Shown: positions 17,604-27,534, counted from the first letter of the stretch. The stretch: DNA of 64,000 nucleotides from Phycisphaerae bacterium (GCA_030612705.1 JAUWNI010000002.1:1-64000); one strand, 5' to 3'. A program made the numbers and translations. Notes: generated from the letters alone by a model not told the origin.

Positions 17604-17765
17604 TTACTTGCGAGCTTTCTTCTTAGTAGCTTTCTTCTTCTTGGTAGCCTTCTTCTTAGTAGCTTTCTTCTTCTTGGCTACCTTCTTCTTCTTGGCTACC
17701 TTCTTCTTGGCTACTTTCTTTTTGGCAGCTTTCTTCTTCTTTGCGACTTTCTTCTTCTTTGCCAT
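17604..17765 (-). CDS. lysine-rich histone H1/Hc-like protein
   Basis: This 53-residue protein consists almost entirely of K, A, V and T in repeats of the types AKKKK, VAKKK and ATKKK. Such proteins resemble the basic tails of histone H1 and chlamydial Hc proteins and bind DNA through charge. The start is the internal ATG 17765, preceded by GAGGTG. The 11 residues added in the ORF track are not needed. It lies 33 bases after the smc stop on the same strand, so co-transcription with a chromosome-organising gene is likely. The low-complexity coding sequence is itself a tandem repeat of cttcttcttggctac type. There is no globular domain. Confidence 0.75.
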   Translation of the reverse strand: MAKKKKVAKKKKAAKKKVAKKKVAKKKKVAKKKKATKKKATKKKKATKKKARK

Positions 17766-17798
17766 GGCGCACCTCATTAAACGGTTAACGGAAATCAC

Positions 17799-20700
17799 TC
17801 ACGCCACATGTGGCGTTTCCACACGTTCCTCAAACCGGACGCTGACGCGTTTGCTGACGCCCGGCTCTTCCATCGTCACTCCGTATAACACGTCGGCGCG
17901 TTGCATCGTCCGCTTGTTGTGCGTGATCAAAACGAACTGCGACTGCGCCAAGAAATCATTCAACATGTTATTGAAACGATCAATGTTGGATTCATCAAGG
18001 GCCGCGTCAACTTCATCCAAAATTGCGAACGGCGACGGCTTGCGTTTGAAGACCGCGAACAACAGCGCTACTGCCGTCATCGTCTTCTCACCGCCCGACA
18101 GCAAAGAGATCGAACGCGGCTCTTTTCCCGGTGGTCTCGCTATGATTTCAATTCCGCACTCGAGCGGATTGTCGGGGTCTTCCAAAATGATATCGGCTTT
18201 TCCGCCTCCAAATAATTTGCGAAAGAGCTCAAGAAAATTTTCGCGTACTTCCTCGAAGCAACCCAAAAATCGCGCGCGCGACTCTTCGTCAAGCTCTTCG
18301 ATCAGTTTTTCAAGCCGCGCCACCGACGCCAACAAGTCGTCACGCTGCGTGATCAAATTCTCATAACGTGGCGATATCTCCTCGAGTTCGACAATCGCGT
18401 CGAGGTTTACGTTGCCCAATCGCGCGATCTTGCCACGCAATTCCTCGATCTCGTTCTTGATGGCCTCCCAGTCCTGGGCGGCGTGCTCGTACGACGCGTA
18501 GAGTTCGGCCAGATCGAGCGAAAGCTCCTCACTCACGCGCGCGACGAGGCTCTCCTTGCGAACCTCGATCTCACGCAGCTCAATCTCGCACTCGCGGAAG
18601 GTCTCATCGATCTTTTCGATTTCGCCGTGCAGCGCGCGAACCGCGGCCCCGCCGATTTCCATCTTTTGACGCGCGGCTTGACGCTCCTCGCGCAGCCGAA
18701 CAACCGCGGCCCGCTGCCGCTCGCACTGCTCGACCAGCTCAACCTGGCGCTGGAGACTGGCACGGCGTTCGTCCTCGGCCCGGGCAATGCGCTCGCCGGC
18801 CTCGGTGGCTTCCCGCTCGGCCCGCCGACGTTCGGCTCCCAGCGTTTCGAGCCGGGCGCGCAGCTCCTGAAGCGATTGCTCACGCGCGCCGCGCCGCTCG
18901 GCGGCGCGACCCACCTCGATCTGTGCCGCCGTCAGTTCCTGCACGAACCCGTTGACCGTGCTCTCGAACTCGCTCAGTTGACGCTCGAAGGTCTCGATCC
19001 GCGATTCATGCTTGCGATGAGTCTCCTCGATCACGTCACGCTCGACTTCGGCTTGTTGCGCTTGTTCCTTCGCCTCGGCGAGAAGCCGCTGCAATTCCGC
19101 CGACTCGCTCCGCAAGATCGTGCCTTCACGCTGCACGCGCTCGACCTCATCGCGCAAACGCACCAGTTCGGTCTGGGCGTCGGCGTGCTGCTTCTGGACG
19201 GTGGCGATCCGCTGCAAGAGCGACTCGCGCTGAAGACGCCGATCCGAAACCTGCTCTTCAAAACCCGCGCGCTCACGCGTCGCACGCTCGAGCCGCGTCT
19301 CGATCTCATCCACTTCAGCCTGGAGTTGACGAATCTGCGCCTTGCGGCTGATCAGCCCGACGACGCTCTTCGAGACGCCGACCGTCAGCCGACCGCCGCT
19401 CTCGACCGTGCTGCCGTCGAGAGTAATGAAGACGTAGCCGTCGGGAGCACCCTGGGCAAGAGCCAGGGCGCGTTCCATTACATCGACGACGATCGTTCGG
19501 CCGAGTAAACAGTCCGCGAGCGAGCGGTACTCATCGGCACAGCGCACCCACTCTGACGCCCGGGCGACGAAACCGGGCGCGTCGTGATAGCTGACGGTCG
19601 CGGTCCGTTCGACCAACCGGTCGAGGGCGATGACGCCGACCGGGCCGGGCAGTTCGCCGCGGCGGTTCAGCTCGGCGAGGAAAGCGTAGCCGTCACGGAC
19701 GACGACTTGGTTCTCGAAACGTGCGAGCACGGCTTCCAAAGTGCTGACGCGCGGATCATCAATCCGGATCACGTCCGCGACCAGGCCGACGACACTGCCC
19801 GTTGAATTCGCGTCACTCTCCCGCCATTCGAGCAGCCAACGGGCGCCCTGATCAACACCCTCCTGGCGGCGTTCGAGGTCTTCGAGCAGATCGAGTCGCG
19901 AGAGCACGCCGCTACGGACTTCCTTTTGCTCAGCGGTCTGTTGCTCGATCTGATCAATCTGCTCTTCAAGCTGGGCGAGTCGCGATTCCAAACCGCGGAG
20001 TTGCTCGGCTAGATCGCTCGACTCCTGGTCGAGCCGGCCGGTACGCTGTTCCAGCTCGACATGACGTTCGGTGAGGTCGGATTGCCGCGCCTGGACCTGT
20101 TGTCGTCGCTCGCCGGCGGAGGCAAGCCGGGCTTCGAGGCGTTGTTGACGCTGCTGGAGATTCTCCAATTCGTTGTGCAACCGGCTCGAGTGGCGGGCCG
20201 CTTCAAACGCAGCCGATCGCTCGCGCTCGAGCGCGCCGCGGGCATCGTCGAGTCGGCCGGCGGCGGCGGCACGCTCGGATTCGAGCTCGGTAATCCGACC
20301 GGCGTCTCGCTGCTCCGACTCAACCATTTCCCGCACGGATTGCTCATCATGCTGGACGCGATCGGCGAGTTCTCCGACCTGCCGAGCAGCCTCTTGAGCG
20401 TGCTGCCGGCGATGTTGCCGGGTCTCGTCGAGTTCACTCAAGCGGCGCTCGCCCTGCGTAATGCGCTCGGCGACGGCACTCTGCTCGGTTTCCAGTTCGC
20501 GCAGTTGTTCTTCGGCCTGCTGGATCTGCTCGTCGAGCGCTTGGGCGGCGTGTTCCAGCTCGGCGGCGTCGGCGTCACGCTTGGCCAACTCGGCCCGCAT
20601 CGCGTGCAACTGATCTGAATACTCGCGGCCGCGCGCCTGTTGCCGGATGAGCGCCTCTTCGAACTCGTGATACTCGGCCAGCGAAAAGGCGGAGCGCAAC

Positions 20701-21371
20701 TCTCGCAGCCGCGTGTCATATTCCTGAAAATTGCGGGCCTTGCCGGCAGCGAGCTTGACGCTGCGCAAATGTTTTCCAAGCTCCTCGGCAACATCGTTGA
20801 GCCGCAGTAGATTGCTATGTGTGCGCTCGAGTTTCCGCTGGGCCTCGGCCCGGCGAACACGATAGCGGCTGATGCCGGCTGCCTCCTCGAAGATCTCGCG
20901 ACGTTCCAGCGGACTGGCCTGGAGCAACGCATCGACGCGACCCTGCTCGATCACGCTGTAGGCGTCCACGCCGACGCCGGTGTCCAGCAGAAGATCGCGG
21001 ATATCCTTCATCCGGCAGCGTTTTCCATTCAGACGATATTCGCTGTCGCCGTTGCGATATAGAAGTCGGCCGACGATGACCTCCTCATCGTCGCGGGCAA
21101 GGAGCTGCCGGGAGTTGTCGAACGTCAGGCGCACTTCGGCAAAGTTGGCGGGCTTGCGGGAGCGCGAGCCCGCAAAGACAACGTCGAGCATCCTCGTGCC
21201 GCGAAGCGTGCGCGCGGACTGCTCGCCGAGCACCCAGCGGACGGCGTCGAGCACGTTGCTCTTGCCGCAGCCGTTGGGACCGACGATCGCGGTAAGTCCG
21301 GAGCCGAAGTCGAACTCGGTCCGATCCGCGAAGCTCTTAAAGCCGTGAAGAATGATTCGCTTAAGGAACAC
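17799..21371 (-). CDS. smc: SMC chromosome condensation/segregation ATPase
   Basis: This 1190-residue protein has canonical SMC architecture: an N-terminal Walker A (GPNGCGKSN), a first coiled coil (about 170-500), a hinge (about 520-640) and a second coiled coil (to about 1000). The C-terminal signature is LLSGGEKTMTA and Walker B is FAILDEVDAALDE. SMC homodimers with ScpA/B organise and separate chromosomes. scpA/B are not adjacent. The start is GTG 21371 (fLKRIILHGFKSFADRT), the normal N-terminus. Length matches the family. It is followed by a histone-like gene, giving a two-gene chromatin unit. Confidence 0.97.
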   Translation of the reverse strand: MFLKRIILHGFKSFADRTEFDFGSGLTAIVGPNGCGKSNVLDAVRWVLGEQSARTLRGTRMLDVVFAGSRSRKPANFAEVRLTFDNSRQLLARDDEEVIVGRLLYRNGDSEYRLNGKRCRMKDIRDLLLDTGVGVDAYSVIEQGRVDALLQASPLERREIFEEAAGISRYRVRRAEAQRKLERTHSNLLRLNDVAEELGKHLRSVKLAAGKARNFQEYDTRLRELRSAFSLAEYHEFEEALIRQQARGREYSDQLHAMRAELAKRDADAAELEHAAQALDEQIQQAEEQLRELETEQSAVAERITQGERRLSELDETRQHRRQHAQEAARQVGELADRVQHDEQSVREMVESEQRDAGRITELESERAAAAGRLDDARGALERERSAAFEAARHSSRLHNELENLQQRQQRLEARLASAGERRQQVQARQSDLTERHVELEQRTGRLDQESSDLAEQLRGLESRLAQLEEQIDQIEQQTAEQKEVRSGVLSRLDLLEDLERRQEGVDQGARWLLEWRESDANSTGSVVGLVADVIRIDDPRVSTLEAVLARFENQVVVRDGYAFLAELNRRGELPGPVGVIALDRLVERTATVSYHDAPGFVARASEWVRCADEYRSLADCLLGRTIVVDVMERALALAQGAPDGYVFITLDGSTVESGGRLTVGVSKSVVGLISRKAQIRQLQAEVDEIETRLERATRERAGFEEQVSDRRLQRESLLQRIATVQKQHADAQTELVRLRDEVERVQREGTILRSESAELQRLLAEAKEQAQQAEVERDVIEETHRKHESRIETFERQLSEFESTVNGFVQELTAAQIEVGRAAERRGAREQSLQELRARLETLGAERRRAEREATEAGERIARAEDERRASLQRQVELVEQCERQRAAVVRLREERQAARQKMEIGGAAVRALHGEIEKIDETFRECEIELREIEVRKESLVARVSEELSLDLAELYASYEHAAQDWEAIKNEIEELRGKIARLGNVNLDAIVELEEISPRYENLITQRDDLLASVARLEKLIEELDEESRARFLGCFEEVRENFLELFRKLFGGGKADIILEDPDNPLECGIEIIARPPGKEPRSISLLSGGEKTMTAVALLFAVFKRKPSPFAILDEVDAALDESNIDRFNNMLNDFLAQSQFVLITHNKRTMQRADVLYGVTMEEPGVSKRVSVRFEERVETPHVA

Positions 21372-21504
21372 GCTTGTGGTCTCGTCAGCCGCGCGTCAGC
21401 GCACCCGCGTGGGTGTCGCCGCACCAATAACGCAAGATATAGTAGCTATCGACCGCGGGCAGTACAAGAAACTCCACAAAGTAATTGCGACACGACGACA
21501 ACTA

Positions 21505-22476
21505 TCAGAGTGGCAAGCGCGGCTTGGATTGCATCTCGTCCAACCGCGAAGCGTAGGTTCGCGCTTGTTCGACATCGCGGTGGAGCTGCGCGACAAGCCC
21601 GTCCGAGCTCGAAAAACGTACCTGGTCACGAATCTTGTTGAAAAAGTGCAAGCCGAGCGGCTGCCCGTGCAACTCGCCTGAGTAATTGAGCAGAAACGCT
21701 TCGACACAGGGTTGTGTTTGACCGAACGTCGGTTGCGGCCCCACGTTCACCGCCGCCAAGTGCAGCGTGTCATCCGCGAGTTGCGCGACGGCGATATACA
21801 CGGCCTGGCGCGGCAGCAGTTGCGGGATCTCGGCGAGGTTGGCGGTTGGAAAACCGAGCGTCACGCCGCGATGCTCTCCGGTGGTGACGGTGCCGGTGAT
21901 GCGATGTGGCCGGCCGAGCATGGTGTTGGCATCGGAAAGCCGACCGTCCCGCAATGCCCGGCGAATCGCGGAACTGTTGATGGCCGGATTGTCGGCAAGC
22001 TCATCGCTGTGCAGCTCCTCGACCACGGTCACGTCGAAATTGAAGCGCGGAGCGCAGCGACGAAGCGTCTCGGCGGAACCTCCGCGACCACGGCCGAAGT
22101 TAAACGTGGGACCCTCGATAATCACGCGCGGCCCGCAGGACTCGACCAACTCGCTCAGAAACTGTTCGGCGGTCTTGTCGAGCAACTCGCGCGTGCTGTG
22201 CATGACGATGGCCGCATCGACGCCGAGCGCTTCGAGCAGGGCGATCTTTTCGGATAAGGTGGTCAGGCGGGCCGGGGTACGCTGCGGGGCGACGATCGCA
22301 AGCGGGTGCGGCTCAAATGTCAGGGCGACGACGGAGGCGTTCAAGTCGCGGGCTTTCGCGCGGGCGGCATCGACGAGTCGGCGGTGCCCGAGGTGTACGC
22401 CGTCGAAGTTGCCGACCGTCAGCACGATTTCGCCGGCGGGCGGCTGATACTTTTCGATTCCCTGGTAGACTTTCAT
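21505..22476 (-). CDS. ribF: bifunctional riboflavin kinase/FMN adenylyltransferase
   Basis: This 323-residue protein makes FMN from riboflavin and then FAD. The N-terminal adenylyltransferase domain has GNFDGVHLGH and a later NSSAIR-type signature (INSSAIRRAL). The C-terminal flavokinase domain has GFPTANL and the NVGPQPTFG block. Both halves are intact. The start ATG 22476 (MKVYQG) is preferred over the nine-codon extension. It follows a small membrane-protein gene by 23 bases on the same strand, suggesting an operon. Flavin supply is cytoplasmic housekeeping. Confidence 0.95.
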   Translation of the reverse strand: MKVYQGIEKYQPPAGEIVLTVGNFDGVHLGHRRLVDAARAKARDLNASVVALTFEPHPLAIVAPQRTPARLTTLSEKIALLEALGVDAAIVMHSTRELLDKTAEQFLSELVESCGPRVIIEGPTFNFGRGRGGSAETLRRCAPRFNFDVTVVEELHSDELADNPAINSSAIRRALRDGRLSDANTMLGRPHRITGTVTTGEHRGVTLGFPTANLAEIPQLLPRQAVYIAVAQLADDTLHLAAVNVGPQPTFGQTQPCVEAFLLNYSGELHGQPLGLHFFNKIRDQVRFSSSDGLVAQLHRDVEQARTYASRLDEMQSKPRLPL

Positions 22477-22499
22477 GTTTATGGAGCGCAGTGCGTTTA

Positions 22500-22991
22500 T
22501 CACTTTTTCAGCACGTCGCCGAAGCCCAGGTCCTTTGCTTTAGTGCGGAACTCGCTCTCGGGCATCCACTGCGAATTAAAATGTTCCCCGTCGAACAAGA
22601 TCACGATGCGACCGTCGGTCCGCACGAAAAACCGGACCGGTTTCTTCAGACAGCAAACCCCGACCTTCCCCTGACTGTCGTAAAACATGTTGAAGTAGTA
22701 ACGTTTACGTTCCTTACTCAGCTCTTGGGTGCTCGGAAACATCAGCGGCGGGCCTAGCCTGCTGGAATACTCTTCCTGCAAGACGGTGGCAACTACTCGA
22801 CCCTTCTTACGCTCGACACGCAACTGCTGGGTGTCACGATTGTGCAAGGCCGCCAGAATCATCACCACGGCCACGACCACAAACACGGCAAGGCGTCGCC
22901 AGAGGCGTTTGCGTCGCTGCACGAGCGTGTACACCCGGGCGCGTTGGGTAACAACCTCGTCGGTACGCGTGGCTGGTTCGGCCGTGGTCAT
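22500..22991 (-). CDS. single-pass membrane protein of unknown function
   Basis: This 163-residue protein has a basic N-terminal stretch (QRRKRLWRR), one hydrophobic helix (about residues 34-50, LAVFVVVAVVMILAAL) and a soluble C-terminal domain of about 110 residues. That domain contains paired cysteines (VCCLKK) and many aromatic residues. The topology is probably N-in, C-out. I recognise no family. It lies immediately upstream of ribF with a 23 bp spacing, so it is probably co-transcribed. The in-frame start ATG is followed by protein-like composition, which supports a real gene. Confidence 0.6.
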   Translation of the reverse strand: MTTAEPATRTDEVVTQRARVYTLVQRRKRLWRRLAVFVVVAVVMILAALHNRDTQQLRVERKKGRVVATVLQEEYSSRLGPPLMFPSTQELSKERKRYYFNMFYDSQGKVGVCCLKKPVRFFVRTDGRIVILFDGEHFNSQWMPESEFRTKAKDLGFGDVLKK

Positions 22992-23102
22992 GCGGGCACT
23001 TTCGTGAGTTAGAGAAAAAGCAACCCCGTTTCTATTCTTCAGACAATTCTATCCGGTCGCGGTTGGGGGTAAAGTGTCGGCGGGTTGGTACGAGGTTCCG
23101 TG

Positions 23103-23309
23103 ATGCCGCTGTCGGGCACTGAACAGGTCGCGATTGTAGCCGCCGGAGCGGTCTTGACGCTGTTGTTGGGCGTGGCGCTATTGTATTGGATTGACCAGGA
23201 ATGGCGCACGCTGGACGCGCGGCAGCGGCGCGGCAGCGACACTTCGGACCGTCGCCAGGCGGAAGACGAAGCGGAGCAACCGCCGACCGATCCACCGTCA
23301 GGAAGTTGA
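23103..23309 (+). CDS. small single-helix membrane protein
   Basis: This 68-residue ORF begins at ATG 23103 with GAGG 8 bases upstream. One hydrophobic helix (IVAAGAVLTLLLGVALLYWI) is followed by a charged, proline-ending tail. It is divergent from the ribF operon and 30 bases before the MFS transporter. The size and layout resemble small accessory membrane proteins, but there is no recognisable family. Existence is likely but not certain. Confidence 0.45.
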   Translation: MPLSGTEQVAIVAAGAVLTLLLGVALLYWIDQEWRTLDARQRRGSDTSDRRQAEDEAEQPPTDPPSGS

Positions 23310-23339
23310 GGCTTCACCATCCCGGCTGATCGATATAGT

Positions 23340-24623
23340 TTGGGCGTACCGTCGTCGCCGACCGACCGCACGCCGCCCGCTTGTTTGCTCGTGCTCTCAA
23401 CGATGATGTTTTTGGAGCACGCGGTGATGGGGTCGTGGGTGCCGCTGCTGCAACTGCACCTGCAAGACCTGCACTTCAGCGGAACGCAAATCGGGTCGCT
23501 CTACGCGACACTGGCGATCGCGTCGATCATCGCCCCGTGGCTCGGGGGGCAACTTGCCGATCGAATCATGCCGGCCCAACGGGTGATGTTCATCAGTCAT
23601 CTGTGCGGGGCGGTCCTGCTGTGGTATGCGGCGGCGGCGACGCGTTACGAAACCATTTTGATCCTGCTGTTCCTGAACGCGATGGTCTACATGCCGACAC
23701 TCGCGCTGAGCAACATGATCGTGTTTCGACATCTGGCGGACCGAAATCGGGAATACGGGCGCGTCCGGCTGTGGGGGACGGCGAGCTGGATCATCGTCGC
23801 GGCAGCGCTGGGCATCTGGCTGAGCAAGCCGAGTTGGCTGCCGGGGGCCGCCAGCGCCGGCACGGTGGACAGCCTGCGGCTGGGAGCGATCGTATCCGTG
23901 ATACTGGCGTTTTTCTGTCTGGTGTTGCCCGCGACGCCGCCCGAAAACGGCACCCGTCGTTCAAATCTGGCCGCGCTGGGCGCGTTGCGGATGTTGCGCG
24001 ATCGCTCGTGCGCTGTGCTGTTGTTGGTCAGCTTTTTCCTGGCGATGGGGATGCCGTTTGTTTATCCGTTCGGCGGCTTGTTTCTGCGATCGCAGGGCGT
24101 GTCGGACGCGGGCATCTCGCCGCTGATGTCGATCGGGCAGGTGGGTGAGATTATCGTCTTTCTGCTGCTGGCATTTTCCCTGCGGCACTTGGGCTTCAAG
24201 ATAATGTTTCTGATCGGCATCGCGTGCTGGGCGATCCGGTTCGGGATCTGGTCGATCGGCGGGCCGTGGCCGCTGATCGTGGCTTCGATCACCCTGAACG
24301 GTTTTTGCTACGCGTTCGTATTCGGGCTTGGTCAGATGTTTGTCGACCAACGCTCCGATCCGGACACCCGCGCCAGCGCCCAGGCCCTGCACCAGGTCAT
24401 GACGTTCGGCGTCGGAATGTGGCTTGGAAATATGATCGGCGGCGCGGCACTCGATTTCTTCCAACACAAGCTGCCCGACGGCACGATCATCACCGACTTT
24501 ACACAGGTATACTACTGGCCGGCGTTGGGGGCGGCGGTGTGCTTCGTGATTTTCGCGCTCTTTTTCAAGACGCCCACGCCGCGCGAAGCTCGGCCAGCGC
24601 CGCCGCCTGATCTCCCCATGTAA
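23340..24623 (+). CDS. MFS transporter, nucleoside:H+ symporter (NupG) type
   Basis: This protein of about 427 residues has 12 hydrophobic helices. The N-terminal blocks FSGTQIGSLYATLAIASIIAPW and YMPTLALSN, and a downstream RVRLWGTASWI, match the nucleoside:proton symporter branch of the MFS. It is probably an inner-membrane nucleoside or nucleoside-like importer, by family inference. TTG 23340 is the only start that keeps TM1 whole; ATG 23403 would cut into it. Its last 59 bases overlap the 3' end of the convergent purL gene. The substrate is not proven. Confidence 0.78.
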   Translation: MGVPSSPTDRTPPACLLVLSTMMFLEHAVMGSWVPLLQLHLQDLHFSGTQIGSLYATLAIASIIAPWLGGQLADRIMPAQRVMFISHLCGAVLLWYAAAATRYETILILLFLNAMVYMPTLALSNMIVFRHLADRNREYGRVRLWGTASWIIVAAALGIWLSKPSWLPGAASAGTVDSLRLGAIVSVILAFFCLVLPATPPENGTRRSNLAALGALRMLRDRSCAVLLLVSFFLAMGMPFVYPFGGLFLRSQGVSDAGISPLMSIGQVGEIIVFLLLAFSLRHLGFKIMFLIGIACWAIRFGIWSIGGPWPLIVASITLNGFCYAFVFGLGQMFVDQRSDPDTRASAQALHQVMTFGVGMWLGNMIGGAALDFFQHKLPDGTIITDFTQVYYWPALGAAVCFVIFALFFKTPTPREARPAPPPDLPM

Positions 24624-27534
24624 AGCTCTGATCGTCGCGGACCAGGCCAATCCGGTCGAAGCTCACGTTCCGCTCGTTCAGCAGCGTTTCAAAACCGCGC
24701 GGGTCGGCCGTTTCAACGAGGTAGGCGGCACGGCATTCGGCAAACGGCGCGATCCGGGACGTGTCCGACACAGTCAATTCGACGCCGCGGTCGCCGGCGA
24801 TCGCCATCTCGGCCACGGCCACCAGCCAGCCGCCGTCGCTCGAATCGTGACAGGCCGCAACCAATCCACGTTTGATCGCGTCGGCAACCGCCGCGTGCAC
24901 CACGGCAGCCTCGGCCGGCGAATAATTAATCCGCGGCAACCCGCCGACCAGGTAAATTTGATTACCGGGCTGCTTGAGATCCGACGTGACACAAGTGCCG
25001 ACGTCGTCAATCAGGCTCACCGCGCTGATCAGCAACGTGCCGGGGATGCTCAGCCGACTGTTCTGACGAACTCGCCGGGCCGTGACCTCGAAAACACGCC
25101 GCCCATCGGGGAAATCGCGCTGATCACGCTCAGCATACCGCCCCATGACCTCCAACAAGTCATCAATGTCGGCGGCGTGCAGGGCGAACTCGTTATTAAG
25201 TGAGTCCTTGCCCGAGATGAACGGGACGCCATAGGCCTTGGCGGCGTCGTAGCAACCCTGGCAGGCACGGACGATGGCCCCGAGCCGGCGCGACTCGTCG
25301 CAGCTTCCCCAGCAGAAGTTGTCGAGGATCGCCGTCCGGGCCGGATCCCCCCCTACCGCAACCACGTTGCGGAGCGCTTCGTCGATCGAGGCAACCGCGG
25401 TCCAATACGGATCAACATCAGATAGGTGTGCCGCGTTGCCACAGCCGATGGCAATCCCACGCGCGGAATCGAGCCGCGGCCGCAAGACGGCGGCATCGCC
25501 CGGCCCGTTGCCGGGGCCGCCCAACGGCTTGACCACGCTGCCCCCCTGCACTTCATGGTCATATTGGCGAATAATCCATTCTTTACTAGCGACGGTCGGC
25601 CAATGCAGCAAGGACTTCAACCGCTCCAGCGTTTCACCAGCGGGCGAGACCCCCGCACCTCCTCCAGCGCTTTGTCGTTCGGCCATCTCCGGCCGCCACT
25701 CGGCGATCCTTTCACGCTTCGGCAAACCGTGGTGGAGAAAACGCATGTCGAGGTCACCAACGACGATCCCGCCATAGCGGATAATCAAGCGTGCGGCGGC
25801 GGTGTCGTCGCTGCCGAAGGTTCCGATGACGGTCGCTTCGACTTCCTCCCGGCGCATGATCTCCATGATCCGGTCGATGTTGGCGGGCGGGACTGCGAGC
25901 ACCATGCGTTCCTGGGCCTCGCTGATCCAGATTTCGTCGTAGCGCAGCCCGGCGTACTTGAGGGGGACGTTCTCCAGATCGACCACAGCGCCGGTTTCCT
26001 CGCCCATCTCGCCGACGGCACTGCTGAGCCCCCCGGCCCCGCAGTCTGTGATAGCTGTGTACAGGCAGCCGCTCTCGTGATCGCGAGCCTGGAGGATCGC
26101 GTCGAGGCAACGCTTTTCGGTGATGGCGTTGCCGATCTGGACGGCGTGCGAGAACTCGTCGGCGTGCGTATCGGTCAGTTCGGCGGAGGAGAACGTTGCG
26201 CCGTGAATACCGTCACGACCGGTGCGGCCGCCGATGAGAAGAACGAGGTCGCCCACGCGGGCGGCTTTTTGGACCTTATCGCGTGGGATGAGTCCGACGC
26301 AGCCGACGTAGACGAGGGGATTTCCGAGGTAACGAGGGTCGAAGCAGACGGCACCGTTGACGGTCGGGATGCCCATGCGGTTCCCGTAGTCGGAGACCCC
26401 GCCGACGATGCCGCGGAGGATACGTCGGGGGTGCAGAACGCCTTTCGGCAACACATCTTGTGGCCAGTCAGAAGGCGCGACGCAAAATATATTGGTATTA
26501 GCAATTGGACGAGCACCCAGCCCACAACCCATGACGTCGCGAACGCAACCGCCGACGCCGGTGGCGGCCCCGCCATAGGGTTCGATCGCCGAGGGGTGGT
26601 TGTGCGTCTCGACCTTGAAGGCGATCCCAAAGTCATCGTCGAAAGCAATGACGCCGGCGTTATCGACGAAAACCGAGAGGCATTCGGGCCCGCGCCCGTC
26701 GGCGATCAACTCCTCGGTCGCGCGCGCGATCGTATCTTTGAGGAGGTTCTCATAGCGGATTTCGACGGGTGAGCTTTGATCCGCGACAGCGCCCATCGGT
26801 GCCCCGCGATAGACGATCGCGCTTTTCAGCGTTTTGTGCACGCAGTGTTCGGACCACGTCTGTGCAAGCATTTCGAGTTCGATGTCGGTCGGGTCGCGGT
26901 CGAGATCGCGGAAGTGTTGCTGAATCGCGCACATCTCGTCCAGCGACAGAAACAGATGCCCATCTCGCGAGAGAGTTTGCAAACCGGCATCGTCGAGGTC
27001 ACGCATTCTGACGTGCCGCAATTCAAAATCGAAAACGGGCGGCTTCGGTGCGGGACGGACGCCCGCGGTACCGAGCACGACCTGCTCGATGCAATCGTTG
27101 GCCAGAACGCGTGTGACGGCGGCGAGCACGTCGTCTCCGCGGACCAAACCCGTCAGGACGTAACGCCGAGCCGTGCGAACGAGATCGACAGCGTGACCTT
27201 CGGCACGCAGTTCGGCCAGCGTGCTCTCGGCTACCGGGTCCATCACGCCGGGCTTGGGATGCACCTCGACGGAGATCTCGACCGGGTTGCATGTCGGCTG
27301 CTCGTCTTCGCCCAGTACGACGGCCAATTCGGTGACCGCGTCAACCAGGAGTCCATGAGCGATTTGTTCGGCCTCCGGGCGAGTCAGCACGCCTTCCAAA
27401 AAGAATAATCGCGACGACCGCAGGTGCTTGAGCTCGACGAGCCCCGCCTCACGAAGTTGCAGCCTTAGTGCGTCGTCGAATGCCGCCCCGAGTTGCTCGT
27501 TACGGCGGCCGATTTCGATCCGATATACGGGCAT
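24565..27534 (-). CDS. purL: phosphoribosylformylglycinamidine synthase, PurS-PurL fusion
   Basis: This 989-residue enzyme catalyses the ATP-dependent FGAR to FGAM step of purine synthesis. The N-terminal 170 residues contain two PurS-like repeats (VYRIEIGRRNEQLG..., then VEISVEVHPKPGVMDP). Synthase domains follow, with TWSEHCVHKT, VETHNHPSAIEPYGGAATG and a second AIRS-like half near SGKDSLNNEF. There is no glutaminase domain, so a separate PurQ would supply ammonia; none is in the window. Length lies between small PurL (about 740) and large PurL (about 1300). The start ATG 27534 is clear. Confidence 0.92.
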   Translation of the reverse strand: MPVYRIEIGRRNEQLGAAFDDALRLQLREAGLVELKHLRSSRLFFLEGVLTRPEAEQIAHGLLVDAVTELAVVLGEDEQPTCNPVEISVEVHPKPGVMDPVAESTLAELRAEGHAVDLVRTARRYVLTGLVRGDDVLAAVTRVLANDCIEQVVLGTAGVRPAPKPPVFDFELRHVRMRDLDDAGLQTLSRDGHLFLSLDEMCAIQQHFRDLDRDPTDIELEMLAQTWSEHCVHKTLKSAIVYRGAPMGAVADQSSPVEIRYENLLKDTIARATEELIADGRGPECLSVFVDNAGVIAFDDDFGIAFKVETHNHPSAIEPYGGAATGVGGCVRDVMGCGLGARPIANTNIFCVAPSDWPQDVLPKGVLHPRRILRGIVGGVSDYGNRMGIPTVNGAVCFDPRYLGNPLVYVGCVGLIPRDKVQKAARVGDLVLLIGGRTGRDGIHGATFSSAELTDTHADEFSHAVQIGNAITEKRCLDAILQARDHESGCLYTAITDCGAGGLSSAVGEMGEETGAVVDLENVPLKYAGLRYDEIWISEAQERMVLAVPPANIDRIMEIMRREEVEATVIGTFGSDDTAAARLIIRYGGIVVGDLDMRFLHHGLPKRERIAEWRPEMAERQSAGGGAGVSPAGETLERLKSLLHWPTVASKEWIIRQYDHEVQGGSVVKPLGGPGNGPGDAAVLRPRLDSARGIAIGCGNAAHLSDVDPYWTAVASIDEALRNVVAVGGDPARTAILDNFCWGSCDESRRLGAIVRACQGCYDAAKAYGVPFISGKDSLNNEFALHAADIDDLLEVMGRYAERDQRDFPDGRRVFEVTARRVRQNSRLSIPGTLLISAVSLIDDVGTCVTSDLKQPGNQIYLVGGLPRINYSPAEAAVVHAAVADAIKRGLVAACHDSSDGGWLVAVAEMAIAGDRGVELTVSDTSRIAPFAECRAAYLVETADPRGFETLLNERNVSFDRIGLVRDDQSFTWGDQAAALAELRAAWAS

